Source of the DNA: Paramesorhizobium sp049065735
GTDB taxonomy: Bacteria; Pseudomonadota; Alphaproteobacteria; Rhizobiales; Rhizobiaceae
DNA: 64,000 nt
Reading direction: 5' to 3'
Assembly (NCBI RefSeq): GCF_049065735.1
Contig: NZ_JBAKHD010000009.1
Span: 78,259-142,258 of the forward strand
The translations under genes and the position numbers were made by a program. The notes below the pieces were generated by a model. The model did no database searches and had not been told where the DNA came from. It saw only the letters and a list, made by a program, of their open reading frames with translations. Below, piece by piece: positions 8,889-16,862 of this stretch (position 1 is the first letter of the stretch; every line of letters begins with the position of its first letter).

Positions 8889-9964
8889 GCGCGTCCGCCG
8901 CTTTTCCCGCTGAATTCGCCGAGTGGATCGTAAAGGCCGCGGACGGATTGGACCGCGGCACGGAGCCTGCCGAAAGCATTCTCCCGAACCTTGCCGCTGC
9001 CGGTTTCCCGGCGGCGGGCGTGCCGGTCTCTTCTGGAGGAAGCGGGGGCGATATCGTCGAGGGCGTGCTCGCGGTCGCAGCGGTGGCCGAGGAGTCGCTT
9101 GCCGCTGCCTTCGTGTTGTGGGGGCATCGCACCTATATCGAATACCTTCTGCAGAGCCCGAACCGCGAGCTTGCGGAAGCTTATCTGCCGGCCCTTCTGG
9201 CAGGGCGGGTTGCCGGGGCGACGGGCTTGTCCAACGCGATGAAGTTTCTTGCCGGGCTGGAGCCGCTGCAAATCCTGGCGCGGGCGGAGGGGGGTGCCTT
9301 GGTGCTCGATGGCAAGCTGCCATGGGTCACCAACCTGCGCCCGGCGGGATTCCACGTCGCCGCCGCGGTGGATAGGGCCGATGGTAAGCCCGCCTTCATC
9401 GTCTCGCTTGCCCATGACGATGATGGGCTGAGCCGCTCCTCCGACCTTGACCTGATGGGCATGCGCTCGTCCGACACGGCGGCCATCACGCTTACGGGTG
9501 TGCGGGTCGGGCGCAACCGGATCCTTGCTGAAAACGCCGCGGAATGGCTGCCGCAGGTGCGCCCGGCCTTTGTCGGGCTGCAATGCGGCATGTCCATCGG
9601 GCTTGCGCGCCGCTCCCTTGCGGAAGCTGCAAACGTGGCCGGTTCGGGGCGTGGCGTGCTGGGCGAGCCGATCACCGATCTGCGCCGCCGTCTCGAACGC
9701 GCGCAGGCGCGCCTTGTCAGCGGGCTTCGCTCGCGCGAATTCGAGGCTGACGCGCCATCTCTGTTCGAGCTGCGTATAAGGCTCGCCGAGATCGTTGCCG
9801 AGGCGGTGACGCTGGAACTGCAGGCAGCCGGCGGCCGCGCCTATCTCGCCGAGCCGGGCAGGGATTTCGCGCGACGCTGGCGCGAGGCTGCATTCATCCC
9901 GCTCATTACGCCGAGCCTCGTTCAGCTCAAGACGGCGCTTCAACAGCAGCGGCAGGCGGCATGA
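8885..9964 (+). CDS. Acyl-CoA dehydrogenase-like flavoprotein
   Basis: A 359-residue protein of the acyl-CoA dehydrogenase superfamily. The N-terminal helical domain includes AAAGFPAAGVPVSSGGSGG and AEESLAAAFVLWGH; the middle beta domain begins at ATGLSNAMKFLAG and contains GMRSSDTAAITLTGVRV; the C-terminal helical bundle is somewhat short. The usual catalytic glutamate region is not obvious, as in flavin monooxygenases of the same fold that act on sulfur compounds or aromatics. Because it overlaps an AhpD-like gene and an ABC ATPase of the sulfonate/nitrate type, an oxidative step on an imported organic compound is a reasonable inference, not a demonstrated function. Confidence 0.75.
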   Translation: MSASAAFPAEFAEWIVKAADGLDRGTEPAESILPNLAAAGFPAAGVPVSSGGSGGDIVEGVLAVAAVAEESLAAAFVLWGHRTYIEYLLQSPNRELAEAYLPALLAGRVAGATGLSNAMKFLAGLEPLQILARAEGGALVLDGKLPWVTNLRPAGFHVAAAVDRADGKPAFIVSLAHDDDGLSRSSDLDLMGMRSSDTAAITLTGVRVGRNRILAENAAEWLPQVRPAFVGLQCGMSIGLARRSLAEAANVAGSGRGVLGEPITDLRRRLERAQARLVSGLRSREFEADAPSLFELRIRLAEIVAEAVTLELQAAGGRAYLAEPGRDFARRWREAAFIPLITPSLVQLKTALQQQRQAA

Positions 9965-10740
9965 GCGCGACCGGCACCATTCCGGCGCTGAGCGCCCGCC
10001 AGATCGCGCTGCGCTATCCCGGCGCGGAGCGGTGTGTCCTTGCCGATTTCAGCCTCGACCTTGCCCCCGGTGAAGTCGTCACCATTCTGGGGCCGAGCGG
10101 CGTCGGCAAGTCCAGCCTGCTGCGCGTTCTGGCGGGTCTTCAAAAGCCCACCGCCGGGCAGGTCGAAACGGCGGGGCGGCTCATTTCCGGCGTCGATCCC
10201 CGGCTGGCGCTGGCTTTCCAGCACCCCGCCCTGCTGCCATGGCTCGATCTGGAGCAGAATGTCGGCTTCGGGCTTGATTTCAAGCATCAACCCAAGCTTG
10301 CCCGTGAGGAGCGCAAGGCGCGCGTCGATGCGGCGATTGCCGAGGTCGGGCTGAACCATGCGCGGCATCTGCGTCCTGCAGCATTGTCGGGCGGCATGGC
10401 GCAGCGCGCCGCACTGGCGCGCTGTCTGGCGCGCAAGCCGCAGGTCCTGCTTCTGGACGAGCCCTTCGGCGCGCTCGATGAAGTGACGCGCTCCGAAATG
10501 CAGCGGCTGCTGGTAAAGGTCGTCGGCGATTATGGCACCGCCGCGGTGCTCGTCACCCACGACATCGATGAAGCCTTGCTGGTCTCGGACCGGATCTTGC
10601 TGCTCGGCGGTGCGCCGGCCGCGCAGATCGGCGAGTGGACGATAGATTTGCCGCGTCCACGCGACGATTTCGTCTCCGAACTCGGCCATATCCGCATCGG
10701 CATCCTCAGCACGCTTCGCAGTGCGGTTCGCCGCCACTAG
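9961..10740 (+). CDS. ABC transporter ATP-binding protein (nitrate/sulfonate/taurine type)
   Basis: A 259-residue ATPase resembling SsuB/TauB/NrtD. Walker A is GPSGVGKSS (about residues 43-51), the signature LSGGMAQRAALARCL, and Walker B with catalytic Glu is LLLDEPFGALDE; the H-loop is VLVTHDIDEAL. It energises import through the permease encoded at 12023. It overlaps the preceding gene by ATGA. A palindromic repeat separates it from the binding-protein gene, so the transporter parts are arranged ATPase, SBP, permease. Confidence 0.92.
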   Translation: MSATGTIPALSARQIALRYPGAERCVLADFSLDLAPGEVVTILGPSGVGKSSLLRVLAGLQKPTAGQVETAGRLISGVDPRLALAFQHPALLPWLDLEQNVGFGLDFKHQPKLAREERKARVDAAIAEVGLNHARHLRPAALSGGMAQRAALARCLARKPQVLLLDEPFGALDEVTRSEMQRLLVKVVGDYGTAAVLVTHDIDEALLVSDRILLLGGAPAAQIGEWTIDLPRPRDDFVSELGHIRIGILSTLRSAVRRH

Positions 10741-10819
10741 AGCAGGAACGCCGCTTTAAGCCACCGTTTTTTCGGCATGATCTTACTCGGAAACCGGCAA
10801 TCATTCCGGATCATGCTCT
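10740..10819. repeat. Short palindromic intergenic repeat (Rhizobiales type)
   Basis: The 92-base gap between the ATPase and binding-protein genes is almost filled by an 80-bp palindromic element. It has terminal inverted repeats AGAGCA (10740-10745) and TGCTCT (10814-10819), an inner pair GGCATGATC / GATCATGC (10774-10782 and 10809-10816), and the sequence GGAAACCGGC. Elements of this form are scattered in many copies in Rhizobiales genomes; family assignment is from memory of that pattern. The RNA would form a long hairpin and could affect mRNA stability inside the operon. Confidence 0.7.
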
Positions 10820-10832
10820 GACAGGAGTTCTC

Positions 10833-12026
10833 ATGCCAACCGAAGATTTTCTGTTTTCCCGCCGCGACATCGTCAAGCTGTCGGCCCTTCTGACCGTTTC
10901 GGGCGCATTGCCCTTACTCAATGCGCGCAAGGTGCAGGCGCGCTCTGCGGACGAGCCGGTGCGGATCGGATATCTGCCGATCACCGACGCCACGCCGCTA
11001 TTGGTCGCCCATGGCAAGGGCTTCTTCGAAGCCGAGGGACTGGCGGTCGAAAAGCCGGTGCTTTTCCGCGGCTGGTCGCAGATCGTGGAAGCCTTCCTTG
11101 CCGGTCAGGTGAATGTGGTGCATCTCCTGTCGCCGATCACTGTCTGGGCGCGTTACGGCAGCCAGACGCCGGCCAAAATCGTTGCCTGGAACCACACTAG
11201 CGGGTCCGGCGTCAGCGTGGCGCATGACATCAACTCGGTCGCGGAACTCGGCGGCAAGACCGTCGCCATCCCCTTCTGGTATTCGATTCACAACGTCGTG
11301 CTGCAAAAGCTGCTGCGGGAGAACGGATTGAAAGCGGTGACGCGCGCATCCGGGACGGTCGCGGCCGACGAAGTCAACCTTGTCATCATGGCGCCCTCGG
11401 ATATGGTGCCCGCCCTCGCTTCCGGCGAGATTGCCGGCTATATCGTCGCCGAGCCCTTCAATGCTGCCGCGGAAGCGAACGATATCGGCAAGATCCTGCG
11501 CTTTACCGGCGACGTGTGGAAGGACCATGCCTGCTGCGTCGTGTTCATGCACGAGCAGGATCTCACGGAGCGGCCCGAATGGTCGCAGAAGGTGGTCAAT
11601 GCGATGGTCAAGGCGCAGCTGTGGACGCGCGGCAACCGTGCGGAGACCGCTCACCTTCTTTCATCCGCGCATGAGCAGAAATATACGCCGCACAGCATCG
11701 ATATCCTGAAGCGCGTGCTGGCGCCGGACGAGGGCGCCGCTGAGGCCTATGTCGCGTCAGGCGCGATCCGGCATCCCGAATGGCGCGACCGGCGCATCGA
11801 CTTCCAGCCCTATCCGTTCCCGACCTATACGGAAGAGCTGGTGAAGCTGCTCAAGGAAACGCATGTCGAAGGCGACCGCGCCTTTCTCGATGCGCTCGAT
11901 CCGGCATATGCGGCGCGGGATCTGGTGGATGACCGCTTCGTCCGGAAGGCGGTCACGGAGGCCGGCGGGTTGCAGGCTTTCGGGCTCGACGGGTCCTTCA
12001 CCCGCTTGGAGGTTATCGAGGCGTGA
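10833..12026 (+). CDS. ABC transporter substrate-binding protein, Tat-type signal (NMT1/SsuA-like)
   Basis: A 397-residue periplasmic binding protein of the nitrate/sulfonate/taurine class. The start at 10833 follows CAGGAG. The N-terminus FSRRDIVKLSALLTVSGALP fits a twin-arginine signal (S-R-R-x-x-V-K followed by a hydrophobic stretch), which suggests export of a folded protein. The mature part begins near VRIGYLPITDATPLLVAHGKGFFEAEGL, the characteristic opening of this family, and contains SPITVWARYG and IAGYIVAEPFNAAAE. It delivers ligand to the permease encoded immediately downstream (GTGA overlap). The ligand is not identifiable; sulfonate-like, nitrate-like or aromatic carboxylate ligands are all possible. 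Confidence 0.88.
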   Translation: MPTEDFLFSRRDIVKLSALLTVSGALPLLNARKVQARSADEPVRIGYLPITDATPLLVAHGKGFFEAEGLAVEKPVLFRGWSQIVEAFLAGQVNVVHLLSPITVWARYGSQTPAKIVAWNHTSGSGVSVAHDINSVAELGGKTVAIPFWYSIHNVVLQKLLRENGLKAVTRASGTVAADEVNLVIMAPSDMVPALASGEIAGYIVAEPFNAAAEANDIGKILRFTGDVWKDHACCVVFMHEQDLTERPEWSQKVVNAMVKAQLWTRGNRAETAHLLSSAHEQKYTPHSIDILKRVLAPDEGAAEAYVASGAIRHPEWRDRRIDFQPYPFPTYTEELVKLLKETHVEGDRAFLDALDPAYAARDLVDDRFVRKAVTEAGGLQAFGLDGSFTRLEVIEA

Positions 12027-12862
12027 GCGCAATCGCAGAGAAGAGCAGCCCAGCCAGCCTTGGCCATGGGGAAGGGGAGACGAAACGGCCTTTGACCCTG
12101 TCAGGGCGCCGCGCGCTGCATGTGACGCTTGGCTTCTCCGGCCTCATCCTGTTGCTTGCGCTGTGGTGGCTCGGCACCGATGTGCTGGCGGGGGAGCGCA
12201 GTTTCGCGCGCCGCTTCTCGCCGGCATCTGCGTTGCCGGCATTGTTCGATCTCGCCGCCGGGCCGGATCTTTGGCACCATATCTTCGTCAGCCTGCGGCG
12301 TATCCTCGTCGGCCTCGGCATCGCGCTGGTGGTTGGCGTTCCCGTAGGCCTGCTGGTGGGCGTCTCGAAGCTGGCGGAAGCCGCAACCACGCCCGCCTTC
12401 CAGTTCCTGCGCATGATCTCGCCTTTGTCCTGGATGCCCATCGCGGTGATGGTGTTCGGGGTGGGTGACGCGCCGATCTATTTCCTGCTCGGCTTTGCCG
12501 CCCTCTGGCCGATCCTGCTCAATACCGTGGCGGGCGTGCGCCAGCTCGACCCTCACCTGCTTCTGCTCGCGCGCAGCCTTGCGGCTACCCGCTGGGAGAC
12601 GCTTTGCCGCGTCATTGTGCCGGGCGTGCTCGGGCATGTGCTGACGGGCCTGCGCCTTGCCATTGGCATCACCTGGATCGTGCTGGTGCCGTGCGAGATG
12701 CTGGGCGTTCAGGCGGGGCTCGGTTATTTCATCCTCGATACGCGCGACCGCCTTGCCTATCCGCAGCTCATGGCGACCGTCATCGTCATCGGCATCATCG
12801 GTTATGCGCTCGACTGGGCCGCGCGGTCCCTTGCACGACGGTTTGTTCCGGCTGGCGGCTGA
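12023..12862 (+). CDS. ABC transporter permease (SsuC/NrtB-like)
   Basis: A 279-residue inner-membrane permease of the BPD_transp_1 family. It starts at GTG 12023, overlapping the SBP stop. About six membrane segments are visible: the first at roughly residues 35-55 (LGFSGLILLLALWWLGTDVL), then around 95-115, 130-155, 160-180, 215-235 and 250-270. The EAA loop that contacts the ATPase is LARSLAATRWETLCRVIVPGVLGHV. It completes the importer encoded by the two preceding genes and is the last gene of the unit before a convergent glycosyltransferase. Confidence 0.9.
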   Translation: MSAIAEKSSPASLGHGEGETKRPLTLSGRRALHVTLGFSGLILLLALWWLGTDVLAGERSFARRFSPASALPALFDLAAGPDLWHHIFVSLRRILVGLGIALVVGVPVGLLVGVSKLAEAATTPAFQFLRMISPLSWMPIAVMVFGVGDAPIYFLLGFAALWPILLNTVAGVRQLDPHLLLLARSLAATRWETLCRVIVPGVLGHVLTGLRLAIGITWIVLVPCEMLGVQAGLGYFILDTRDRLAYPQLMATVIVIGIIGYALDWAARSLARRFVPAGG

Positions 12863-12923
12863 GCCTTCTTATCCGGAACGAAAATCGGCGAATGGTACCA
12901 GCCCCCTGAAGGATGGGCCAGCC

Positions 12924-14552
12924 CTACCGGGTCATGATTGCCAGGTAACGGCCACGCCAGCGCAGGAAGCGTGTCTGCAGCCCGTAGACTGCCGCCTTGG
13001 ACTCGACGGCATCATCCAGCACCACGCCTTCAGGATGAGCCTTCAGCCACGCGGGAGCCTGCCGGGCACTATCAAGGATATCGACGGGTGCCGTGCGGGC
13101 GGCGGCAAAGCCGATTTCGCCATTATATTCGCCAACCCATGCCACCGGACGCTCGCGCAGGTCCGGCACCGCCGCGACGATGCGCGATGGGTCGTTCAAC
13201 TGCCAGACTGGGGACAGACTCATCTGTGCGAACAGCAAGGCGACGAGCGCCATGGCGGACCCCGCCGCAAGCCGCCGGGGATCGCGCGTCCGCATGAGGC
13301 GCCAGCAGAGAAATCCGCATAGAAACAGACCAAGCGGCGGAAGGATTGCCGTTGCCGTATCGACGCCCAGTATAGCGCGAGCCTCTGCCGGGAACAGCGC
13401 CCCGGCGAGGAAGAGGATGCCACCCGCGCCCATGAGAATAGCGCCTGCCGCCAAGGGAGCCTTCAATGCATCCTTGCCCTCTGCCGCCGCGCTCTCGACG
13501 AGGCCCGCGAGGGCCAGCGCAGCGCCCGGCAGCGAGGGCAGCAGGTAATAAGCCTGCTTGCCTGCGGAGAGCGAATGCAGGACGAGGGCGGAGACGAACC
13601 ACACCAGTCCGAGCCGGACGCTTTCCGCCTTCAATGCCCGCTGCCATACGCGGCGTGACCAGGTGGCGCCGCTGAATGTCCAGGGCAGCAGCAGGGCGGG
13701 CAGCAGCGCGAAGAAGAACCAGATCGGACGCGGATGGCCGAATTTGCCCTCCACCCGCCCGAACGTCTGGGTCCAGACCAACTGCCAGCCAGTCGATTTG
13801 CTCATTTCGACGAGGGAAGGCACGATCCATAAGGCATTGATCGCCGCGCCGGCTGCAATGGCTGCGGTCGCCAGCAGCGTCCATTTCTTGCGCGAAACCG
13901 GCAATTCATGTGCCGCCCAGAAAGGCGCAAGCAGGGCAACCGGTACGGTGTGCAGGAGAATGACGGGCCCCTTGCTGGCAAAGCCGAGCGAGACCCCGAG
14001 GATGAGCAGCAGCAATCCGGCGCGCATCCGTCCATGTGCTGCGGTGACCGTGCCGATGGTCGCGATAACAGCGCCGCAGGTCAGCATGGTGTCGAACATG
14101 AAGGCCTGACCGAAAATCGCGAACATCGGCAGGCCCGCGAGAATCCAGTGCGGCTGGCCGACGGAAAGCGCGGTCTCGCCGTCCTCGCCGGCAAGAAGGC
14201 TCGCCAGCACCCGCAAGAGCAGGACGGCGGCAGCGCCGAAGATGACCGGCACCAGCCGTGCCAGGAACTGGTTGGGGCCCGTGACGTCCCAGATTTCCTC
14301 CACCATGGCAAAGAGCAGCGGCGTCTTATGGGTATAGGGAAGGCCGTTGAGCGTAAGGAGCAGATGGTGGTCGTTGACATAGGCTTCCCAGGCGACGGTG
14401 AGATAGCGCGTTTCATCGATGGCCAATGGCGGACGCACCCACAGCGCGGCGCCCGCGACGAGCAGGAAAACCAACGCCGAAAGCCCCGACGCCCATGACA
14501 GGCTCCGTACGCGATCGAAAGCCAAGCGCGAAGATGAGGATGGGGAAACCAT
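12924..14552 (-). CDS. Glycosyltransferase family 39 (ArnT-like) membrane protein
   Basis: A 542-residue polytopic membrane protein of the PMT/ArnT superfamily. The first periplasmic loop holds the catalytic-type acidic motif IDETRYLTVAWE and then THKTPLLFAMVEEIW, both hallmarks of GT39 enzymes; about eleven to twelve hydrophobic segments follow (for example 22-42, 98-118, 165-185, 205-225). GT39 enzymes transfer sugars from polyprenyl phosphate donors to lipid A, proteins or other acceptors on the periplasmic side. The acceptor is not evident. It is divergent from the P-loop protein at 14781 and convergent with the ABC permease gene. Confidence 0.85.
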   Translation of the reverse strand: MVSPSSSSRLAFDRVRSLSWASGLSALVFLLVAGAALWVRPPLAIDETRYLTVAWEAYVNDHHLLLTLNGLPYTHKTPLLFAMVEEIWDVTGPNQFLARLVPVIFGAAAVLLLRVLASLLAGEDGETALSVGQPHWILAGLPMFAIFGQAFMFDTMLTCGAVIATIGTVTAAHGRMRAGLLLLILGVSLGFASKGPVILLHTVPVALLAPFWAAHELPVSRKKWTLLATAAIAAGAAINALWIVPSLVEMSKSTGWQLVWTQTFGRVEGKFGHPRPIWFFFALLPALLLPWTFSGATWSRRVWQRALKAESVRLGLVWFVSALVLHSLSAGKQAYYLLPSLPGAALALAGLVESAAAEGKDALKAPLAAGAILMGAGGILFLAGALFPAEARAILGVDTATAILPPLGLFLCGFLCWRLMRTRDPRRLAAGSAMALVALLFAQMSLSPVWQLNDPSRIVAAVPDLRERPVAWVGEYNGEIGFAAARTAPVDILDSARQAPAWLKAHPEGVVLDDAVESKAAVYGLQTRFLRWRGRYLAIMTR

Positions 14553-14780
14553 GAATCGAACTCTGGAAATAAAACTTCGCCGGCGCGTCAGGCGCCATGG
14601 CGGGCGGGAGGATTAATATCGAGAAGAGGGCCGCCAAACCAACTGACATCAATGTTCAGGCCGGTAAATTGTCTGCGACGACAGGACGGCTACATCAGGC
14701 GAAGTTTCGCCGGGGCTGAGGTGCCGTCCTCGACCCCGGTTGATTGACAAACTGACCGGCTCGATCTTAGGTGGACACGC

Positions 14781-15317
14781 ATGGATCACACGGGCGAAAT
14801 CCTCATTTTGACCGGGCCTCCCGGTTCCGGCAAGACGACCACAGCGCAGGCCCTCGCCAGAGAGCCCGGATCGTCAAAGGTGCATCTCCATTCCGACGAT
14901 TTCTGGCATTTCATCAAGAATGGCGCGATCGAGCCCTATCTGCCGGAAGCGCATGGCCAGAATAGCGTTGTTATCGGCGTGCTGGCCCAAGCCGCCGAAG
15001 GCTATGCCAAGGGCGGCTATTTTGTGATCGTGGACGGAATTATCGGGCCGTGGTTCCTCGCTCCGTTCAGGCAAATCTCCGTGCCTGTTCACTATGTGGT
15101 TCTTCGCCCGCCCCTCGATGTGGCTATCCGGCGCTGCCAGGAGCGTGGCGGGGACACGTTGACTGATCCGGGCCCGATTTCGGAACTCCATAAGCAACTC
15201 TCATCCCTGGGGCCGCTTGAACACCATGCCCTGCCGGTAGACGCGCATACGAGGGAAGAGGCGCTTGCGGCGGTCATCGAGGCTGTCCGAAGCGGAACCT
15301 ATCGCCTGGCGGAATGA
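14781..15317 (+). CDS. P-loop kinase-like protein (AAA_33 / phosphotransferase type)
   Basis: A 178-residue nucleoside-triphosphate-binding protein. Walker A is LTGPPGSGKTTTA (residues about 9-21), followed by HLHSDDFWHFI, in which the acidic pair could bind substrate or magnesium, and FVIVDGIIGPWFL as a Walker-B-like strand. VAIRRCQERGG resembles the lid region of small-molecule kinases. The fold is that of the chloramphenicol phosphotransferase/gluconate kinase-like group, but nothing fixes the substrate. It stands alone, divergent from the glycosyltransferase, and a bidirectional terminator follows 43 bases downstream. Confidence 0.8.
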   Translation: MDHTGEILILTGPPGSGKTTTAQALAREPGSSKVHLHSDDFWHFIKNGAIEPYLPEAHGQNSVVIGVLAQAAEGYAKGGYFVIVDGIIGPWFLAPFRQISVPVHYVVLRPPLDVAIRRCQERGGDTLTDPGPISELHKQLSSLGPLEHHALPVDAHTREEALAAVIEAVRSGTYRLAE

Positions 15318-15357
15318 GGAAAAGACCGGCGACCGGCAGGCGTGCCGTCACGCCAGC

Positions 15358-15389
15358 AAAAACGCCGGTCGCTTGCCGACCGGCGTTTT
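15358..15389. terminator. Bidirectional rho-independent terminator
   Basis: A 10-bp perfect stem AACGCCGGTC (15361-15370) with GACCGGCGTT (15378-15387), a 7-base loop, an A run on the left and a T run on the right. It can end both the kinase-like transcript (plus) and the small secreted protein transcript (minus), which converge here. Confidence 0.85.
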
Positions 15390-15405
15390 GAACATATCGA
15401 GGCGA

Positions 15406-15621
15406 TTAGTGCTTCTTGGCGGTCGCCACGACCTTCTTGTGTTTCTTGTGATGGGGGGTCTTTTTGGCTTTCTTGGCGTGATGCGCAGCGGCCTTGACCG
15501 GCTTCTTCGCGGTCGTCGTCGCCGCGACGCCGGCGGCTTCCGCATTGCTGGTCGCCACCAAGGGAGCGGAAACGGCGAGCGCCAGAGCCAGGCCGAGAGC
15601 GGTGAAAAGAGACTTTTTCAT
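15406..15621 (-). CDS. Small secreted Lys/His/Ala-rich protein
   Basis: A 71-residue protein with a signal peptide (MKKSLFTALGLALALAVSAP, cleavage likely after SNAEA or AEA-A near residue 28). The mature part is only about 43 residues of alanine, threonine, lysine and histidine, including HHAKKAKKTPHHKKHKK, so it is strongly basic and histidine-rich. AAGGAAAT precedes the ATG at 15621. Similar short Lys/Ala-rich exported proteins are common in Rhizobiales without known function; the histidine clusters could bind metal ions and the charge could bind envelope polyanions or DNA. It has its own terminator downstream. Confidence 0.7.
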   Translation of the reverse strand: MKKSLFTALGLALALAVSAPLVATSNAEAAGVAATTTAKKPVKAAAHHAKKAKKTPHHKKHKKVVATAKKH

Positions 15622-15651
15622 TGACGTATTTCCTTTTGGTTGGGATGTCGG

Positions 15652-15954
15652 CTATTGATCGACCGGCTGCTCGCCGAGCAACTTCAGCGCCTCGGCAAAG
15701 GCCCTTATTCCCTGCGCCTGCTTTTTGCCTGCGCAGAACTTGATTGCCTTCTTCTGCAGCGCTCTTGCTTCAGATGCCCTTGCTGTTCCGGTATGTCGTG
15801 CCAAGGCATGTTGAACCTGTTGCTGCAGCCTGTTGCACCTTTCCACCCGCGTGAGCAAAGGCCCCGCCGCTAGCCTTTCGGCCGGCATTGCAATGAATAC
15901 CGCGCCTGCCAGTGCGATTGCCGAAGTGATCGAGGTCATTCGCATGAGTGCCAT
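15652..15954 (-). CDS. Small hypothetical exported protein with two cysteines
   Basis: A protein of about 100 residues that I do not recognise. After an N-terminal hydrophobic segment (TSITSAIALAGAVFIAMPA, probably a signal peptide), the mature part is helical and basic with two cysteines (VERCNRLQQ and IKFCAGKKQ) that could form a disulfide. The start is uncertain: a TTG at 15978 and ATG codons at 15954, 15945 and 15939 are all in frame and none has a strong ribosome site. It lies 30 bases upstream of the Lys/His-rich gene on the same strand, so the two may be co-transcribed. Confidence 0.5.
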   Translation of the reverse strand: MALMRMTSITSAIALAGAVFIAMPAERLAAGPLLTRVERCNRLQQQVQHALARHTGTARASEARALQKKAIKFCAGKKQAQGIRAFAEALKLLGEQPVDQ

Positions 15955-16145
15955 TCGAACCGAAACGTGCTGAGTCAACCGGAATCAACGATGTTCTTAT
16001 CGAACCCCGGCATATCGTCCGCTTTTCCCGTTCGTAGATTTTTGTTTCTGGATTGTTGCGACCGCAGAAAACGCATGATCGGCTTCTAGCCAGTCCGGCA
16101 GGAGCAATTTAATAAATCTGCATTCATGCCATCCGGGAAACCAGC

Positions 16146-16862
16146 TTGAAGACCGATGCTCACATTTTGATAGTCGACGATGACCAGGATATCCGCACGC
16201 TTCTCCACGATTTTCTGAGGAAGCGCGGGTTGCGGGTGTCGGTCGCATCCGATGGCGAAGAGATGGAAGCCGTTCTGACGAGAATGCCCGTAGACCTTCT
16301 GATCCTTGACGTCATGCTTCCGGGCAGAAGCGGCATCGAGATTTGCCGGGATATCCGCATGCGCTCCCGCGTTCCCATCATCATGCTCACCGCCATCAAT
16401 GAGACGACGGACCGGGTGGTGGGGCTGGAAATGGGGGCGGACGATTATGTTTCCAAGCCCTTCGAGCCGGCCGAGCTTTTGGCCCGCATCAGGGCCGTCC
16501 TGCGCCGGCTCGACGTTTCCGCTTCCGCCATGCGGATCGCGCCGCAGATATACCGTTTCGCCGGATGGACACTGGACTGCTCCCGGCGGCGGCTGGTTTC
16601 CCCTGACGATGTGCGGGTGGAACTGACCACCGCCGAGTTCAACCTACTGGAAACGCTGGTCAAGAGCGCTCAGCGCGTCCTCAGCCGTGATCAGCTTCTC
16701 GAACTCGTCGGCAGCAACGCCGTATACGGTTATGACCGCAGCATCGACATTCTGGTGAGCCGGTTGCGCCGCAAGATGGAGGACAATCCCAGAGCCCCGA
16801 AATTGATCCTGACGATCAGGGGCGGCGGTTATCAGTTCGTTCCCGACGTCGTCGCGCAATGA
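16146..16862 (+). CDS. OmpR-family response regulator
   Basis: A 238-residue two-component response regulator. The receiver domain has HILIVDDDQD at the start, the phosphoacceptor Asp55 in LLILDVMLPGRSG, Thr in IIMLTAINE and Lys in DDYVSKPFEP. The C-terminal winged helix has VELTTAEFNLLETLVKSAQRVLSRDQLLELV and ends RGGGYQFVPDV, the OmpR/PhoB pattern. No in-frame ATG fits; the start is a TTG at 16146 with GGGA upstream, an uncommon start. It overlaps the kinase gene by ATGA. The likely targets include neighbouring genes such as the dehydrogenase operon, by position only. Confidence 0.93.
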   Translation: MKTDAHILIVDDDQDIRTLLHDFLRKRGLRVSVASDGEEMEAVLTRMPVDLLILDVMLPGRSGIEICRDIRMRSRVPIIMLTAINETTDRVVGLEMGADDYVSKPFEPAELLARIRAVLRRLDVSASAMRIAPQIYRFAGWTLDCSRRRLVSPDDVRVELTTAEFNLLETLVKSAQRVLSRDQLLELVGSNAVYGYDRSIDILVSRLRRKMEDNPRAPKLILTIRGGGYQFVPDVVAQ

